A stretch of DNA of 7,576 bases. Origin: JBEVEP01 sp040512755 (GTDB lineage: Bacteria > Pseudomonadota > Alphaproteobacteria > Rhizobiales > Rhizobiaceae). This document shows, piece after piece, positions 1-6,413 of the stretch (position 1 is the stretch's first letter; every line of letters begins with the position of its first letter). A program made the position numbers and the translations under genes. Where the stretch lies: NCBI GenBank assembly GCA_040512755.1, contig JBEVEP010000307.1, positions 1-7,576 on the forward strand, written 5' to 3'. The notes under the pieces are model-generated. The model searched no databases. It had not been told where the DNA came from and worked only from the letters and a program-made list of their open reading frames with translations.

Positions 1-2
1 AG

Positions 3-344
3 CTAAGGGTCGACGCCGATCGCTTCCAGCGAGCCGAGGTAAAGCTCCTGCATGTTCGGCGGGTTAGGCTTGAGGATCACCTGATTCTGGTAATAGTGCT
101 GGAGGCGGTTCGGGTTCTCGCCGTAGCGGCCATCCTTCGGCCGCCGAGATGGCTGCACATAGGCGGCGTTCCAGCTCTTGGGGCCGAGCGCCCGCAGCGT
201 GGTCGCCGGATGAAACGTACCCGCACCGACTTCCATGTCATAAGGCTGGAGGACAACACAGCCATAGGAAGCCCAATAATTATGCAGCGTCAGGATCAGC
301 CCCTGGAAGGATCGGCTTGGGTCCAGATGTGAAGAAGCAGTCAC
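3..344 (-). CDS. glyQ: Glycyl-tRNA synthetase alpha subunit, N-terminal part only
   Basis: GlyQ is the catalytic class II alpha chain of the alpha2beta2 glycyl-tRNA synthetase, which charges tRNA-Gly in the cytosol. The 113 visible residues carry the strongly conserved family core: the QPYDMEVGAGTFHPATTLRA stretch near residue 33, then QPSRRPKDGRYGENPNRLQH near residue 64, part of the ATP and aminoacyl-adenylate site. The full protein is normally about 300 residues, so roughly the first third is present. The start is GTG (342-344), with a GAGG ribosome site at 352-355, 7 bases upstream. An in-frame TAG lies at 3-5, immediately after the conserved Gly-Val-Asp-Pro, where the family continues with Leu and more conserved sequence. 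Restoring one base gives Asp-Pro-Leu-Ala, so the stop is probably an edge error or frameshift and not a true end. The identity is certain; the intactness of the gene is not. Confidence 0.93.
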   Translation of the reverse strand: MTASSHLDPSRSFQGLILTLHNYWASYGCVVLQPYDMEVGAGTFHPATTLRALGPKSWNAAYVQPSRRPKDGRYGENPNRLQHYYQNQVILKPNPPNMQELYLGSLEAIGVDP

Positions 345-375
345 GAGCGAGCCTCGGTGATGAAAAGCATCAAGG

Positions 376-404
376 CTCTAGAGCGGCATGGGGCAAGGGT
401 CAAG
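376..404 (-). promoter_or_regulatory. Predicted housekeeping-sigma promoter of glyQ
   Basis: Read on the minus strand, CTTGAC (399-404) is followed after exactly 17 bases by CTAGAG (376-381). The first hexamer is a perfect match to the alphaproteobacterial -35 consensus known from rhizobial promoters. The second matches 4 of 6 positions of the CTATAT -10. Transcription would start near 369-370, giving a leader of about 25 bases that contains the GAGG ribosome site. This implies that glyQ can be transcribed independently of the TPR gene upstream. Confidence 0.55.
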
Positions 405-424
405 CTGAAGCGCCGGCCGGGACA

Positions 425-458
425 GCCGGAACCGGCACAGCAGCAAAGCCGCTGCGCC
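425..458 (-). terminator. GC-rich inverted repeats after the TPR gene, weak terminator candidate
   Basis: Just beyond the TPR stop codon the transcript can fold into a short hairpin (GCAGC at 440-444 pairing with GCTGC at 451-455, flanked by GGC/GCC with a bulge). An overlapping GCCGG/CCGGC dyad lies at 425-436. No run of T follows, so this is not a classical intrinsic terminator. It could slow Rho-dependent termination or protect the 3' end of the mRNA. It may also be chance in GC-rich DNA. Confidence 0.2.
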
Positions 459-482
459 ACTGGATCACATCAGGCTGAATGC

Positions 483-2576
483 TCAGTTCGTTGGTGCCGG
501 CAGCTTCAACTCCTGTCCTGGCACGATTCGACCGGGATCACCCTGCAATTGCGGATTAAGATCCAGGATTTCCCGGTAGCGTTCGCCGTTTCCCAACTGG
601 TCCACCGCGATCGACCAGAGCGATTGGCCGGGCAACACCTTGTACGCGGCTGGAACGACCGCGCTTTTGTCAGCCGGTTTTGCCGCCTCAACGGGCTTTG
701 CCGCTTCCGCAGGCTTTGCCACCTCCGCTGGCTTGGCCTCATCGTCAGGCTTTGCAGCATCAGCCGGATTTGCCGGTGGCGTCAGTTCGGTCTTGCTGTC
801 GGGCGCCGGCGTTTTAGGCTCAATCTTTGGCGCGGTGGCTGGATTTTCCTGCGCGGTCTTCCCCTCGAACGGCGGCAGCCCTTCCGCGAGCTTTTTCTGC
901 ACACTCGCGAGAATACTGGGTTCCGGCTTCATGTCGCGCGCATGGCTCCACTGGAACGTGGCCTCCAGCTTGCGGCCGACTCGCCAATAGGCATCACCCA
1001 AGTGGTCATTGAGGACCGGATCGTCGGGCTTCAGCGAAACCGCCCGCTCAAGTTCCCGCACCGCGTCGTCGAACTTGCCGAGGCGGTAATAGGCCCAGCC
1101 TAGCGAATCGACGATGTAGCCATCGCTCGGACGCAGATCGACGGCCTTTTTGATCATGTCCAACCCCTCGTCGAGGTTCATGTTCATGTCGACCCAAGAA
1201 TAGCCGAGATAGTTCATGACCTGAGGCTGGTCGGGAAAGAGCTCCAGCGCCTTGCGGAAATTCGGCTCGGCCTTGGGCCATTCCTTCAGCCGTTCATAGG
1301 CGATGCCGCGTTGGTAGAATATATTCCAGTTCTCGTTGGTCGGATTGGGAAGCCGCGTCACAGCCTTGTCGTAGACATCCGCCGCCGAGCGATAGTCCTC
1401 TTTTGACGCGTAGACGCCACCGAGCGCCAGATAGCCGCGCATATCGTCCGGCGCCGCGTCGAGCAGCGCTTTCAACTGGACGATCGCTTCGTCGTGGCGT
1501 TTCAGATCCGCCAGGTTGAGGCCCCGCTGCAGATCAGCCAGCCGCTTCAGCGGCGAGTTCTCAGGGATCCGGCCATACAGCTCGATCGCTTCTTCCGGGC
1601 GTCCCTGCTGTTCGGCTACCGAGGCCAGTTGCATCAGGACAATGTCACTGTCGGGCTTGAGAGCAAGCGCGTAGCGAAGGTAAAGCCGCACAAAGGCCTC
1701 GCCGCCACCGCGATTCAGCGCTGTGGCAAGGTTGAGGAATATCTCCGTTGCGCCTTCCGTCGGTCCTTGCACGAGGGGCGTAATCGGCAGCCCTTTCTCG
1801 ATCGATTCACGGAGCTGGGCTATTGGGAGCCGGCCAACAGAGAACTCTTCCGACTTGTCGAGGACTTTCAGCGCGTCCTCCTTCCTGCCCTCGCGCATCA
1901 GGAAACCGGCATACGCTTCTGCTGCGCGAAGCCAGGTTTCCGGCGCTCCGCCGCCGGCGGCGATATTGTCGATGGTAGCGGCGTAGGCCTCGTCCGCCTC
2001 TTTTTTCAAACCGGCGTTTTCGGCGATCAGGCCACGGTGATACGCGACGAAAATCCCATACCACTCAGGACCCTCGAGGTTATCGAGATAGTCAATCGCA
2101 CCTTTTCCATCGCCCTCGCCGACTTTCGCCCAGGCTGTCATCAAATTGGTGATGAGCTTGTCGAGATCGGACTCGAGCACCAGCTTCAGCCAGTTTTGTG
2201 CCGCCGGATAGTCTTTCTTGCGAAACGAATCGACAGCCAGGGCGAGCCGCGAAAACCGCTCCACTTCAGGCACTGTCTTGAGTTTCTCTGCATACGGCAG
2301 CGCTTCGTCGAACCGTCCTTCGGAGATCAGTCCGAGCATCAGACTCTGCTGGAGTTGCTCATTGTCGGGATCGAAGGACAAAGCGCGCTTGTAGTAGGAG
2401 ATCGCGCCGGGAAGGTCGTTGTCGACCTCGGCAATGCGAGCAGCGAGATAGGCGCCCGAAAACGATCCTATTTCGACTGGCTCTGCAGTCTCCTTCGCAA
2501 CGGCAGGCTGATAGACAAAAGCGAGGCCCGTGGCCGTGACGATGCCGGCGAGCCAGTTCCAGTTGTTCTGCGGCAT
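483..2576 (-). CDS. Exported TPR-repeat protein with C-terminal LysM domain
   Basis: This is a 697-residue protein. Residues 1-27 look like a Sec signal peptide: a hydrophobic stretch followed by a possible cleavage after Ala-Val-Ala. Tetratricopeptide repeats fill about residues 40-550. The clearest are at 381-410, 418-450, 452-484, 488-517 and 522-550, with the usual YxLGxxYxxxxxxxxAxxxxxxAxxxxP pattern. Residues 571-643 form a low-complexity Pro/Ala/Lys linker with repeated Ala-Lys-Pro-Ala-Glu units. Residues 645-693 form a LysM domain, starting YKVLPGQSLWSIA and ending VPGQELKLP. TPRs are protein-interaction scaffolds and LysM binds N-acetylglucosamine polymers such as peptidoglycan. I therefore infer a periplasmic or envelope-anchored adaptor bound to the cell wall, with an unknown partner. 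The ATG start is supported by GGAAGGGA at 2581-2588, 4 bases upstream. The gene lies between polyprenyl synthase and glyQ on the same strand. Specific function not recognised. Confidence 0.9.
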   Translation of the reverse strand: MPQNNWNWLAGIVTATGLAFVYQPAVAKETAEPVEIGSFSGAYLAARIAEVDNDLPGAISYYKRALSFDPDNEQLQQSLMLGLISEGRFDEALPYAEKLKTVPEVERFSRLALAVDSFRKKDYPAAQNWLKLVLESDLDKLITNLMTAWAKVGEGDGKGAIDYLDNLEGPEWYGIFVAYHRGLIAENAGLKKEADEAYAATIDNIAAGGGAPETWLRAAEAYAGFLMREGRKEDALKVLDKSEEFSVGRLPIAQLRESIEKGLPITPLVQGPTEGATEIFLNLATALNRGGGEAFVRLYLRYALALKPDSDIVLMQLASVAEQQGRPEEAIELYGRIPENSPLKRLADLQRGLNLADLKRHDEAIVQLKALLDAAPDDMRGYLALGGVYASKEDYRSAADVYDKAVTRLPNPTNENWNIFYQRGIAYERLKEWPKAEPNFRKALELFPDQPQVMNYLGYSWVDMNMNLDEGLDMIKKAVDLRPSDGYIVDSLGWAYYRLGKFDDAVRELERAVSLKPDDPVLNDHLGDAYWRVGRKLEATFQWSHARDMKPEPSILASVQKKLAEGLPPFEGKTAQENPATAPKIEPKTPAPDSKTELTPPANPADAAKPDDEAKPAEVAKPAEAAKPVEAAKPADKSAVVPAAYKVLPGQSLWSIAVDQLGNGERYREILDLNPQLQGDPGRIVPGQELKLPAPTN
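666..758 (-). repeat. Degenerate Ala-Lys-Pro repeat in the TPR-LysM linker
   Basis: Codons for residues 607-637 of the TPR protein encode about five units of the form Ala-Lys-Pro followed by acidic or small residues (AKPDDE, AKPAEV, AKPAEA, AKPVEA, AKPADK). The DNA units are 15-18 bases and imperfect. Such Pro/Ala/Lys linkers are extended and disordered and commonly place a wall-binding domain away from the rest of an envelope protein. Confidence 0.7.
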
Positions 2577-2798
2577 TACTTCCCTTCCGCCTTGAGTCTT
2601 CGGTCTGTCCGCCAGATCGAGGCCGGATTATGATCGGTCAAAGCATGGCCTTTTTTGGGTCATCGTTCAATTCAACCCGAATCGTAACCAAGTTTCCGGC
2701 GATTTCGGACCGATTCGGTTAACGAAAGCGCCTTTCAGACAGCTCGACCTCAGAGCTCTCCCAACCAATGTGCCAGACTCGTCATCTACCGTTGTGGC
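2577..2798 (-). other. 222-bp gap between the polyprenyl synthase and TPR genes
   Basis: No gene was found here. The gap is somewhat richer in A and T than its flanks and carries small dyads: AGAGCTCT, GAAAG-GCG-CTTTC and ACCGA-A-TCGGT. None has a T-run, so no convincing intrinsic terminator is present. A -10-like CATAAT (2627-2632, minus strand) lacks a matching -35 at the right spacing. The gap is long enough for a TPR promoter, but I cannot place one with confidence. Confidence 0.3.
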
Positions 2799-3815
2799 TC
2801 ACGCGACGCGACTGATGCAGAAATCAATGACGTCGAGCAGTGCCGCCTTCTGAGGCGTTGGCTTCAACGGCGCCAGCGCGTCGCGCGCGATCTCACCGAA
2901 GTGGCGGGCGCGTCCGATCGTATCGGCGATCGCGCTGTAACGTACCATGAGGCCGACAGCCTTTTCCAACGCAATGTCGTCGGTCTCATTGTCCTCGATC
3001 GACCTCTTCCAGAATTCACGCTCCTGCGCCGAACCTCGGCGATAGGCAAGGATCACCGGAAGTGTAACCTTGCCCTCCCGGAAATCGTCACCGACGTTCT
3101 TTCCAAGCTCCTTGCTCGACCCGGCATAGTCGAGCGCATCGTCGATCAATTGAAATGCCAGGCCAAGATTCATACCGTAGGAACGCAGGGCGGCGCGCTG
3201 CGCCTTCGAAACACCCGCGATCACAGGGCCCACTTCCGCGGCGGCCGAAAACAGCGCGGCGGTCTTCGCCTTGATTACTGCGAAATGCTCGTCTTCGGTC
3301 GTCTCGAGGTTCTTCGCTGCCGCGAGTTGCATGACTTCGCCCTCGGCGATGATCGAGGCGGCAGTGGAAAGGATGTCGAGCGCGTCGATCGAACCGACAT
3401 CAACCATCATGCGGAACGCTTGTCCGAGCAAGAAATCCCCGACGAGGACGCTGGCCTGGTTACCCCAGATCATGCGCGCGGTCTTCTTGCCGCGCCGCAT
3501 ACCGCTTTCATCGACAACGTCGTCGTGCAGCAACGTCGCCGTATGCATGAACTCGACGCTGGTGGCGAGTTTCACATGGCCATCGCCCGAATAGCCGAAC
3601 ATCTGCGCTGCAGCGAGCGTCACCATCGGGCGCAAGCGCTTGCCGCCAGAGGAAATCAGGTGGTTGGCGACTTCCGGTATCATCTCGACGTCGGAACCAG
3701 CCTTGGACAGAATCAGTTCGTTGACCCGCGCCATGTCTGACGCCGTCAGCTCTATCAGGCCGTTGATGGATGCGACCGCCCGCTTTCCCCCCTCGAGATT
3801 GAGAACGACGCCCAA
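2799..3815 (-). CDS. ispB: Long-chain trans-polyprenyl diphosphate synthase (octa- or decaprenyl, ubiquinone side chain)
   Basis: This 338-residue enzyme matches the usual family length. It condenses isopentenyl diphosphate onto an allylic primer to build the all-trans side chain of ubiquinone. Visible motifs are GGKRLRP at 57-63, the first Asp-rich motif DDVVD at 98-102 followed by the Arg pair 107-108, KTAALFS at 184-190, and the second Asp-rich motif FQLIDDALD at 221-229. The residue five before the first motif is Ala93. A small side chain there leaves the product tunnel open, as in long-chain synthases. Alphaproteobacteria mostly make ubiquinone-10, so decaprenyl is the likeliest product, but length cannot be read from sequence; ispB (octaprenyl) is the usual annotation name. 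The start is TTG at 3813-3815 with GGGAG at 3822-3826, 6 bases upstream. This gives the Gly-Val-Val-Leu N-terminus I recall from rhizobial homologues. The next Met (residue 28) would cut conserved helix A. Confidence 0.93.
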   Translation of the reverse strand: MGVVLNLEGGKRAVASINGLIELTASDMARVNELILSKAGSDVEMIPEVANHLISSGGKRLRPMVTLAAAQMFGYSGDGHVKLATSVEFMHTATLLHDDVVDESGMRRGKKTARMIWGNQASVLVGDFLLGQAFRMMVDVGSIDALDILSTAASIIAEGEVMQLAAAKNLETTEDEHFAVIKAKTAALFSAAAEVGPVIAGVSKAQRAALRSYGMNLGLAFQLIDDALDYAGSSKELGKNVGDDFREGKVTLPVILAYRRGSAQEREFWKRSIEDNETDDIALEKAVGLMVRYSAIADTIGRARHFGEIARDALAPLKPTPQKAALLDVIDFCISRVA

Positions 3816-3874
3816 GTCCTACTCCCGTTTCTCCGATGCACCTTGCCCGCACACCGTTCCTCTACCTACGCGGG

Positions 3875-3902
3875 ATACTAAAGGCAACGCAAGGCTCCAC
3901 AA
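3875..3902 (-). promoter_or_regulatory. Candidate promoter of the polyprenyl synthase gene
   Basis: On the minus strand TTGTGG (3897-3902, preceded by C) and TAGTAT (3875-3880) are separated by 16 bases. Each hexamer matches 4 of 6 positions of the TTGACA and TATAAT consensus sequences. Transcription would begin about 55 bases before the TTG start codon. The match is moderate and was chosen by eye. Confidence 0.35.
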
Positions 3903-3940
3903 GCGGCGAATTGGCGCGGAAGGGTCGCTGATCGAGCGCG

Positions 3941-4048
3941 ATGGCGCAGGACATCACCGCGTTCCAAGACCTCTCCATTTTGTGGATGACGTTGGCGATT
4001 GCGCAGCCGCTCGGAAAAATGCAGCGTATCCGGCGCCCGGCGCAGTGA
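3941..4048 (+). CDS. Possible 35-residue small protein or leader peptide upstream of the cyclase gene
   Basis: An ATG-to-TGA reading frame of 35 codons lies in the divergent intergenic region, 64 bases before the cyclase start and on the same strand. About 82 percent of its third codon positions are G or C, as in the real genes here. The middle, around residues 8-24 (start FQDLSILWMTLAIAQ), is hydrophobic. The end is basic (RIRR), which would suit a tiny single-pass membrane protein. Against it: an in-frame TGA stands four codons upstream, no good ribosome site is at the usual distance (GGAAGGG is 16 bases away), and I recognise no family. The frame could also be chance in GC-rich DNA. Confidence 0.25.
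   Translation: MAQDITAFQDLSILWMTLAIAQPLGKMQRIRRPAQ
3992..4020 (+). promoter_or_regulatory. Candidate promoter of the CHASE2 cyclase gene
   Basis: TTGGCG (3992-3997) and AAAAAT (4015-4020) are spaced by 17 bases, each matching 4 of 6 consensus positions. Transcription would start near 4027, leaving a leader of about 85 bases. The site falls inside the possible small ORF at 3941-4048. If this promoter is real, the small ORF would be outside the main cyclase transcript. Confidence 0.28.
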
Positions 4049-4112
4049 GGCCGGGTTGGTCGCCGCTGCCGGGAACGGATGCGCGGCTCCACAACAGGGC
4101 TGGTGCAGAGTC

Positions 4113-6293
4113 ATGACACGCGCCCAACTGGTCGGCGTCATCATTGGCTTGTCACTTTCGGCCGCGCTCACCCTTGTGCGCGCGAGCGATCCGCAGCCTC
4201 TCAGGATGGCGCGCGAAGCGACCTTCGACGAATACCAGCGTCTGGCGCCCCGGCATTTTGAGCCGATGCCTGTCCACGTTGTCGACATCGACGAAGCCTC
4301 ACTCCAGGAATTCGGCCAGTGGCCATGGCCCCGTGACCGCCTGGCAGCCCTGGTCGATCGGTTGGCAGAAATGGGTGCGTCCGCCATCGCCTTCGACATT
4401 CTCTTCGCCGAGCCTGACCGCTTGTCGCCAAGGAATGTTGTCCGGGATGTCCCGGGGATAGCTCGGCCGCTCCTGGAGCAGATGCCTGATAACGATGACA
4501 TCTTCGCGCGCTCGATTGCCGGGAAACCTGTCATTCTGGGTTTTGGTATTTCCAGCAGCGGCGGCTTCCTGCCTCGGGTAAAGGCAGGCATCGCATTTAC
4601 TGGCGAGAGCCCCATCGACGCCCCACCCCACATCAGAGCGGCAACGCCATTGCTGCCCCAATTCGAGGCCAACGCGGCCGGCATCGGCCATATCAGTCTC
4701 AACCCTGACAGTTCGGCCGCAGTGGTAAGGGCTGCTCCGCTCTTCTTGACTGATGGCGAGCAACTCTATCCCAGTCTCGCGCTGGAAGCGCTTCGGGTCG
4801 CGCAAGGCGCATCCACCTATCTCCTGGCTGGCGCAGAGAACTCGCCCGGGATCATGGCCTCTGTGAAGAACGGTGACTTTGTCATCCCCGTCACTTCGGC
4901 GGGCGAACTCTGGCTCTACGTGACCCGCGACACTGCGGAACGATACGTTTCCGCGAAAGACATCCTGCGTGACGACGTCTCGCCGGAAGTCGGCGCAGCC
5001 ATCAATGGCAGCATCATATTTGTCGGTACGTCGGCGGCCGGACTGCAGGACATCCGTGTCACGGCGCTGGGGGAGAATGTGCCGGGGGTTTCGCTCCATG
5101 CGCAGATCATCGAACAGATATTGTCTGGACAATTTCTTTCGCGCCCGGACTGGGCAAACGGGCTTGAGATCCTGTCGATCGCGATGCTGGGCACGCTCCT
5201 GGTCTTGCTCACAATCTTCGTCAGCCCGGCGATAGCGCTCGTTTGCGGACTGCTGATCACCGCTTTGGCGCTTGTCGGATCCTGGCTGGCTTTCTCCCTC
5301 GCCGGACTGCTGTTCGACCCTCTCGCGCCCATTGTGACCGGAACGATCACGCATTTCGCGGCGACGTCGTTCCGCTTTTTGGTCACCGACCGCGAGCGCC
5401 GTGCAATCAGACGGGCTTTCGGTCAGTATCTCTCTCCGTCGCTTCTCTATCGTATCGAGCATAACCGGGACGCGCTGCGCCTTGGCGGCGACGACCGCGA
5501 ACTGACGGTAATGTTCGTCGACGTGCGAAATTTCACAGAGATCAGCGAACGGCTTTCTCCAACGGCTGTCGTGAAGTTTCTGAATATCCTTCTTGACGCG
5601 CTCAGCCGCCATGTCACAGCCAACGAAGGCACGCTGGACAAGTTCATCGGCGACTCGATCATGGCCTTCTGGAACGCGCCAATCGACGTTTCCGATCATC
5701 CAGCAAAGGCCGTCCGAGCGGCTTTGGAAATGCGCGATACGGTAGCGCACCTGAACGACAGCGACGCATTCGGCTTTGGGCCCGGGCAGCAGGTGCGCAT
5801 CGGCATAGGCATTCACACCGGGGTTGCCTGTGTCGGAAACATGGGCGCGGAAACTCGGTTCAACTATTCGGCCGTCGGTGACGCCGTGAACATTGCCGCT
5901 CGTATTGAATCCGCCTGCAAGACTGTGAGTTTCGATATCCTGGCATCCGATGATACGGCCCAATTGCTGAACGGCTATGCGCTGCTGGATGCCGGATCGC
6001 TCGAACTTCGTGGGAAGAGCGCCCGTAGACACATCCATGCCGTGGTTGGAGACGAGAACGTGGGCTCGACTGCAGAGTTTGCGGAACTACAGCTTCTTCA
6101 CGCACGGCTTGTTGAGGCTTTGCGTTCACGGGCGCCGGGTACCCGGAGACTCGCCAACGTAGCCAAAGCGAAGGCCGTGGGCTTGTCGAACGTATTGCAA
6201 GACTTTTATGGGCGCATTACGCGCAGGCCGGACGATTTTCCGGCTGGCCTGCGCGGCGAGAATGCCAGTCTCGCCGAAACAGAGCAGTCCTAA
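4113..6293 (+). CDS. Membrane-bound CHASE2-domain class III adenylate cyclase
   Basis: This 726-residue transmembrane receptor converts ATP to cyclic AMP. A signal-anchor helix lies at about 5-23. The extracytoplasmic CHASE2 sensor spans about 25-345, with the hallmark VDIDEASLQEFGQWPWPRDR at 57-76 and FDILFAEPD at 94-102. Three membrane helices follow at about 351-370, 372-394 and 395-417. The cytoplasmic class III cyclase domain spans about 460-645. Catalytic residues are all visible: metal-binding Asp470 and Asp514, adenine-contacting Lys510, and transition-state Asn593 and Arg597. Ser586 occupies the second base-recognition position, usually Asp or Thr, so cAMP is expected but cGMP is not fully excluded. 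A tail of about 75 residues follows with no recognised domain. The ATG at 4113 places the hydrophobic anchor at the N-terminus. A TTG at 3999 would add 38 polar, poorly conserved-looking residues and is rejected. The ribosome site is weak. The ligand is unknown. The gene is convergent with the FecR-domain gene. Confidence 0.92.
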   Translation: MTRAQLVGVIIGLSLSAALTLVRASDPQPLRMAREATFDEYQRLAPRHFEPMPVHVVDIDEASLQEFGQWPWPRDRLAALVDRLAEMGASAIAFDILFAEPDRLSPRNVVRDVPGIARPLLEQMPDNDDIFARSIAGKPVILGFGISSSGGFLPRVKAGIAFTGESPIDAPPHIRAATPLLPQFEANAAGIGHISLNPDSSAAVVRAAPLFLTDGEQLYPSLALEALRVAQGASTYLLAGAENSPGIMASVKNGDFVIPVTSAGELWLYVTRDTAERYVSAKDILRDDVSPEVGAAINGSIIFVGTSAAGLQDIRVTALGENVPGVSLHAQIIEQILSGQFLSRPDWANGLEILSIAMLGTLLVLLTIFVSPAIALVCGLLITALALVGSWLAFSLAGLLFDPLAPIVTGTITHFAATSFRFLVTDRERRAIRRAFGQYLSPSLLYRIEHNRDALRLGGDDRELTVMFVDVRNFTEISERLSPTAVVKFLNILLDALSRHVTANEGTLDKFIGDSIMAFWNAPIDVSDHPAKAVRAALEMRDTVAHLNDSDAFGFGPGQQVRIGIGIHTGVACVGNMGAETRFNYSAVGDAVNIAARIESACKTVSFDILASDDTAQLLNGYALLDAGSLELRGKSARRHIHAVVGDENVGSTAEFAELQLLHARLVEALRSRAPGTRRLANVAKAKAVGLSNVLQDFYGRITRRPDDFPAGLRGENASLAETEQS
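6220..6276 (+). other. Two adjacent inverted repeats in the 3' end of the cyclase gene
   Basis: The first is a perfect 10-base inverted repeat, CGCGCAGGCC (6220-6229) with GGCCTGCGCG (6246-6255). Inside it a further GGA/TCC pairing leaves a 4-base bulge. The second, starting at the overlapping base 6254, is CGGCGAGA (6254-6261), a 7-base loop, and TCTCGCCG (6269-6276). Both lie within the last 25 codons of the cyclase. No T-run follows on either strand, so they are not standard terminators. They could stabilise the 3' end or block convergent transcription, or they could reflect a palindromic element absorbed into the coding end. Confidence 0.45.
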
Positions 6294-6413
6294 CCCTGTT
6301 GGCGACAGTGGATCGATGAATCGGAGCCCGACTGATCGGAGATAACCTTGCTAGGAATCGATCGCACCTGTCGATCTGCACAATGGTCTTCAGGGTCGAT
6401 GGCCACTCGGGCC
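6294..6413. other. 120-bp gap between convergent stop codons
   Basis: This lies between the cyclase TAA and the FecR-gene TGA. It contains several GATCG-type words and a 4-base stem (CCGA-CTGA-TCGG). There is no strong hairpin with a T-run in either direction, and no coding signal. How the two transcripts end is not visible here. Confidence 0.3.

Noticed and set aside
460..482. Possible cAMP-receptor (CRP) half-site TGTGA upstream of glyQ
   Set aside because: Only one half-site is visible and the TCACA partner at the correct spacing is missing.
1494..2633. 379-codon plus-strand frame opposite the TPR gene
   Set aside because: It has no recognisable motif, while the minus strand has clear TPRs, a signal peptide and a good ribosome site.
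2700..2790. Intrinsic terminator after the polyprenyl synthase gene
   Set aside because: The dyads AGCTC/GAGCT and GAAAG/CTTTC have only five-base stems and are not followed by a T-run.
3893..4094. 10-bp direct repeat GGCTCCACAA at 3893-3902 and 4085-4094 as a possible attachment site or operator
   Set aside because: Only two copies, with no integrase and no conserved flanks. A 10-base match in GC-rich DNA of this length is within chance.
3999..4112. Earlier TTG start for the cyclase adding 38 residues
   Set aside because: The extension is polar and low-complexity, has no ribosome site and would push the signal anchor inside the protein. The ATG at 4113 gives a normal N-terminal anchor.
3878..4702. 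274-codon minus-strand frame across the divergent region and the cyclase 5' end
   Set aside because: It mostly lies antisense to CHASE2 hallmark sequence, its composition is Arg/Ser-rich shadow-like, and no homology was recognised.
4299..6038. 579-codon open frame antisense to the cyclase
   Set aside because: Long antisense frames are common opposite GC-rich genes. No domain is recognisable, and the sense strand encodes all motifs of a CHASE2 cyclase.
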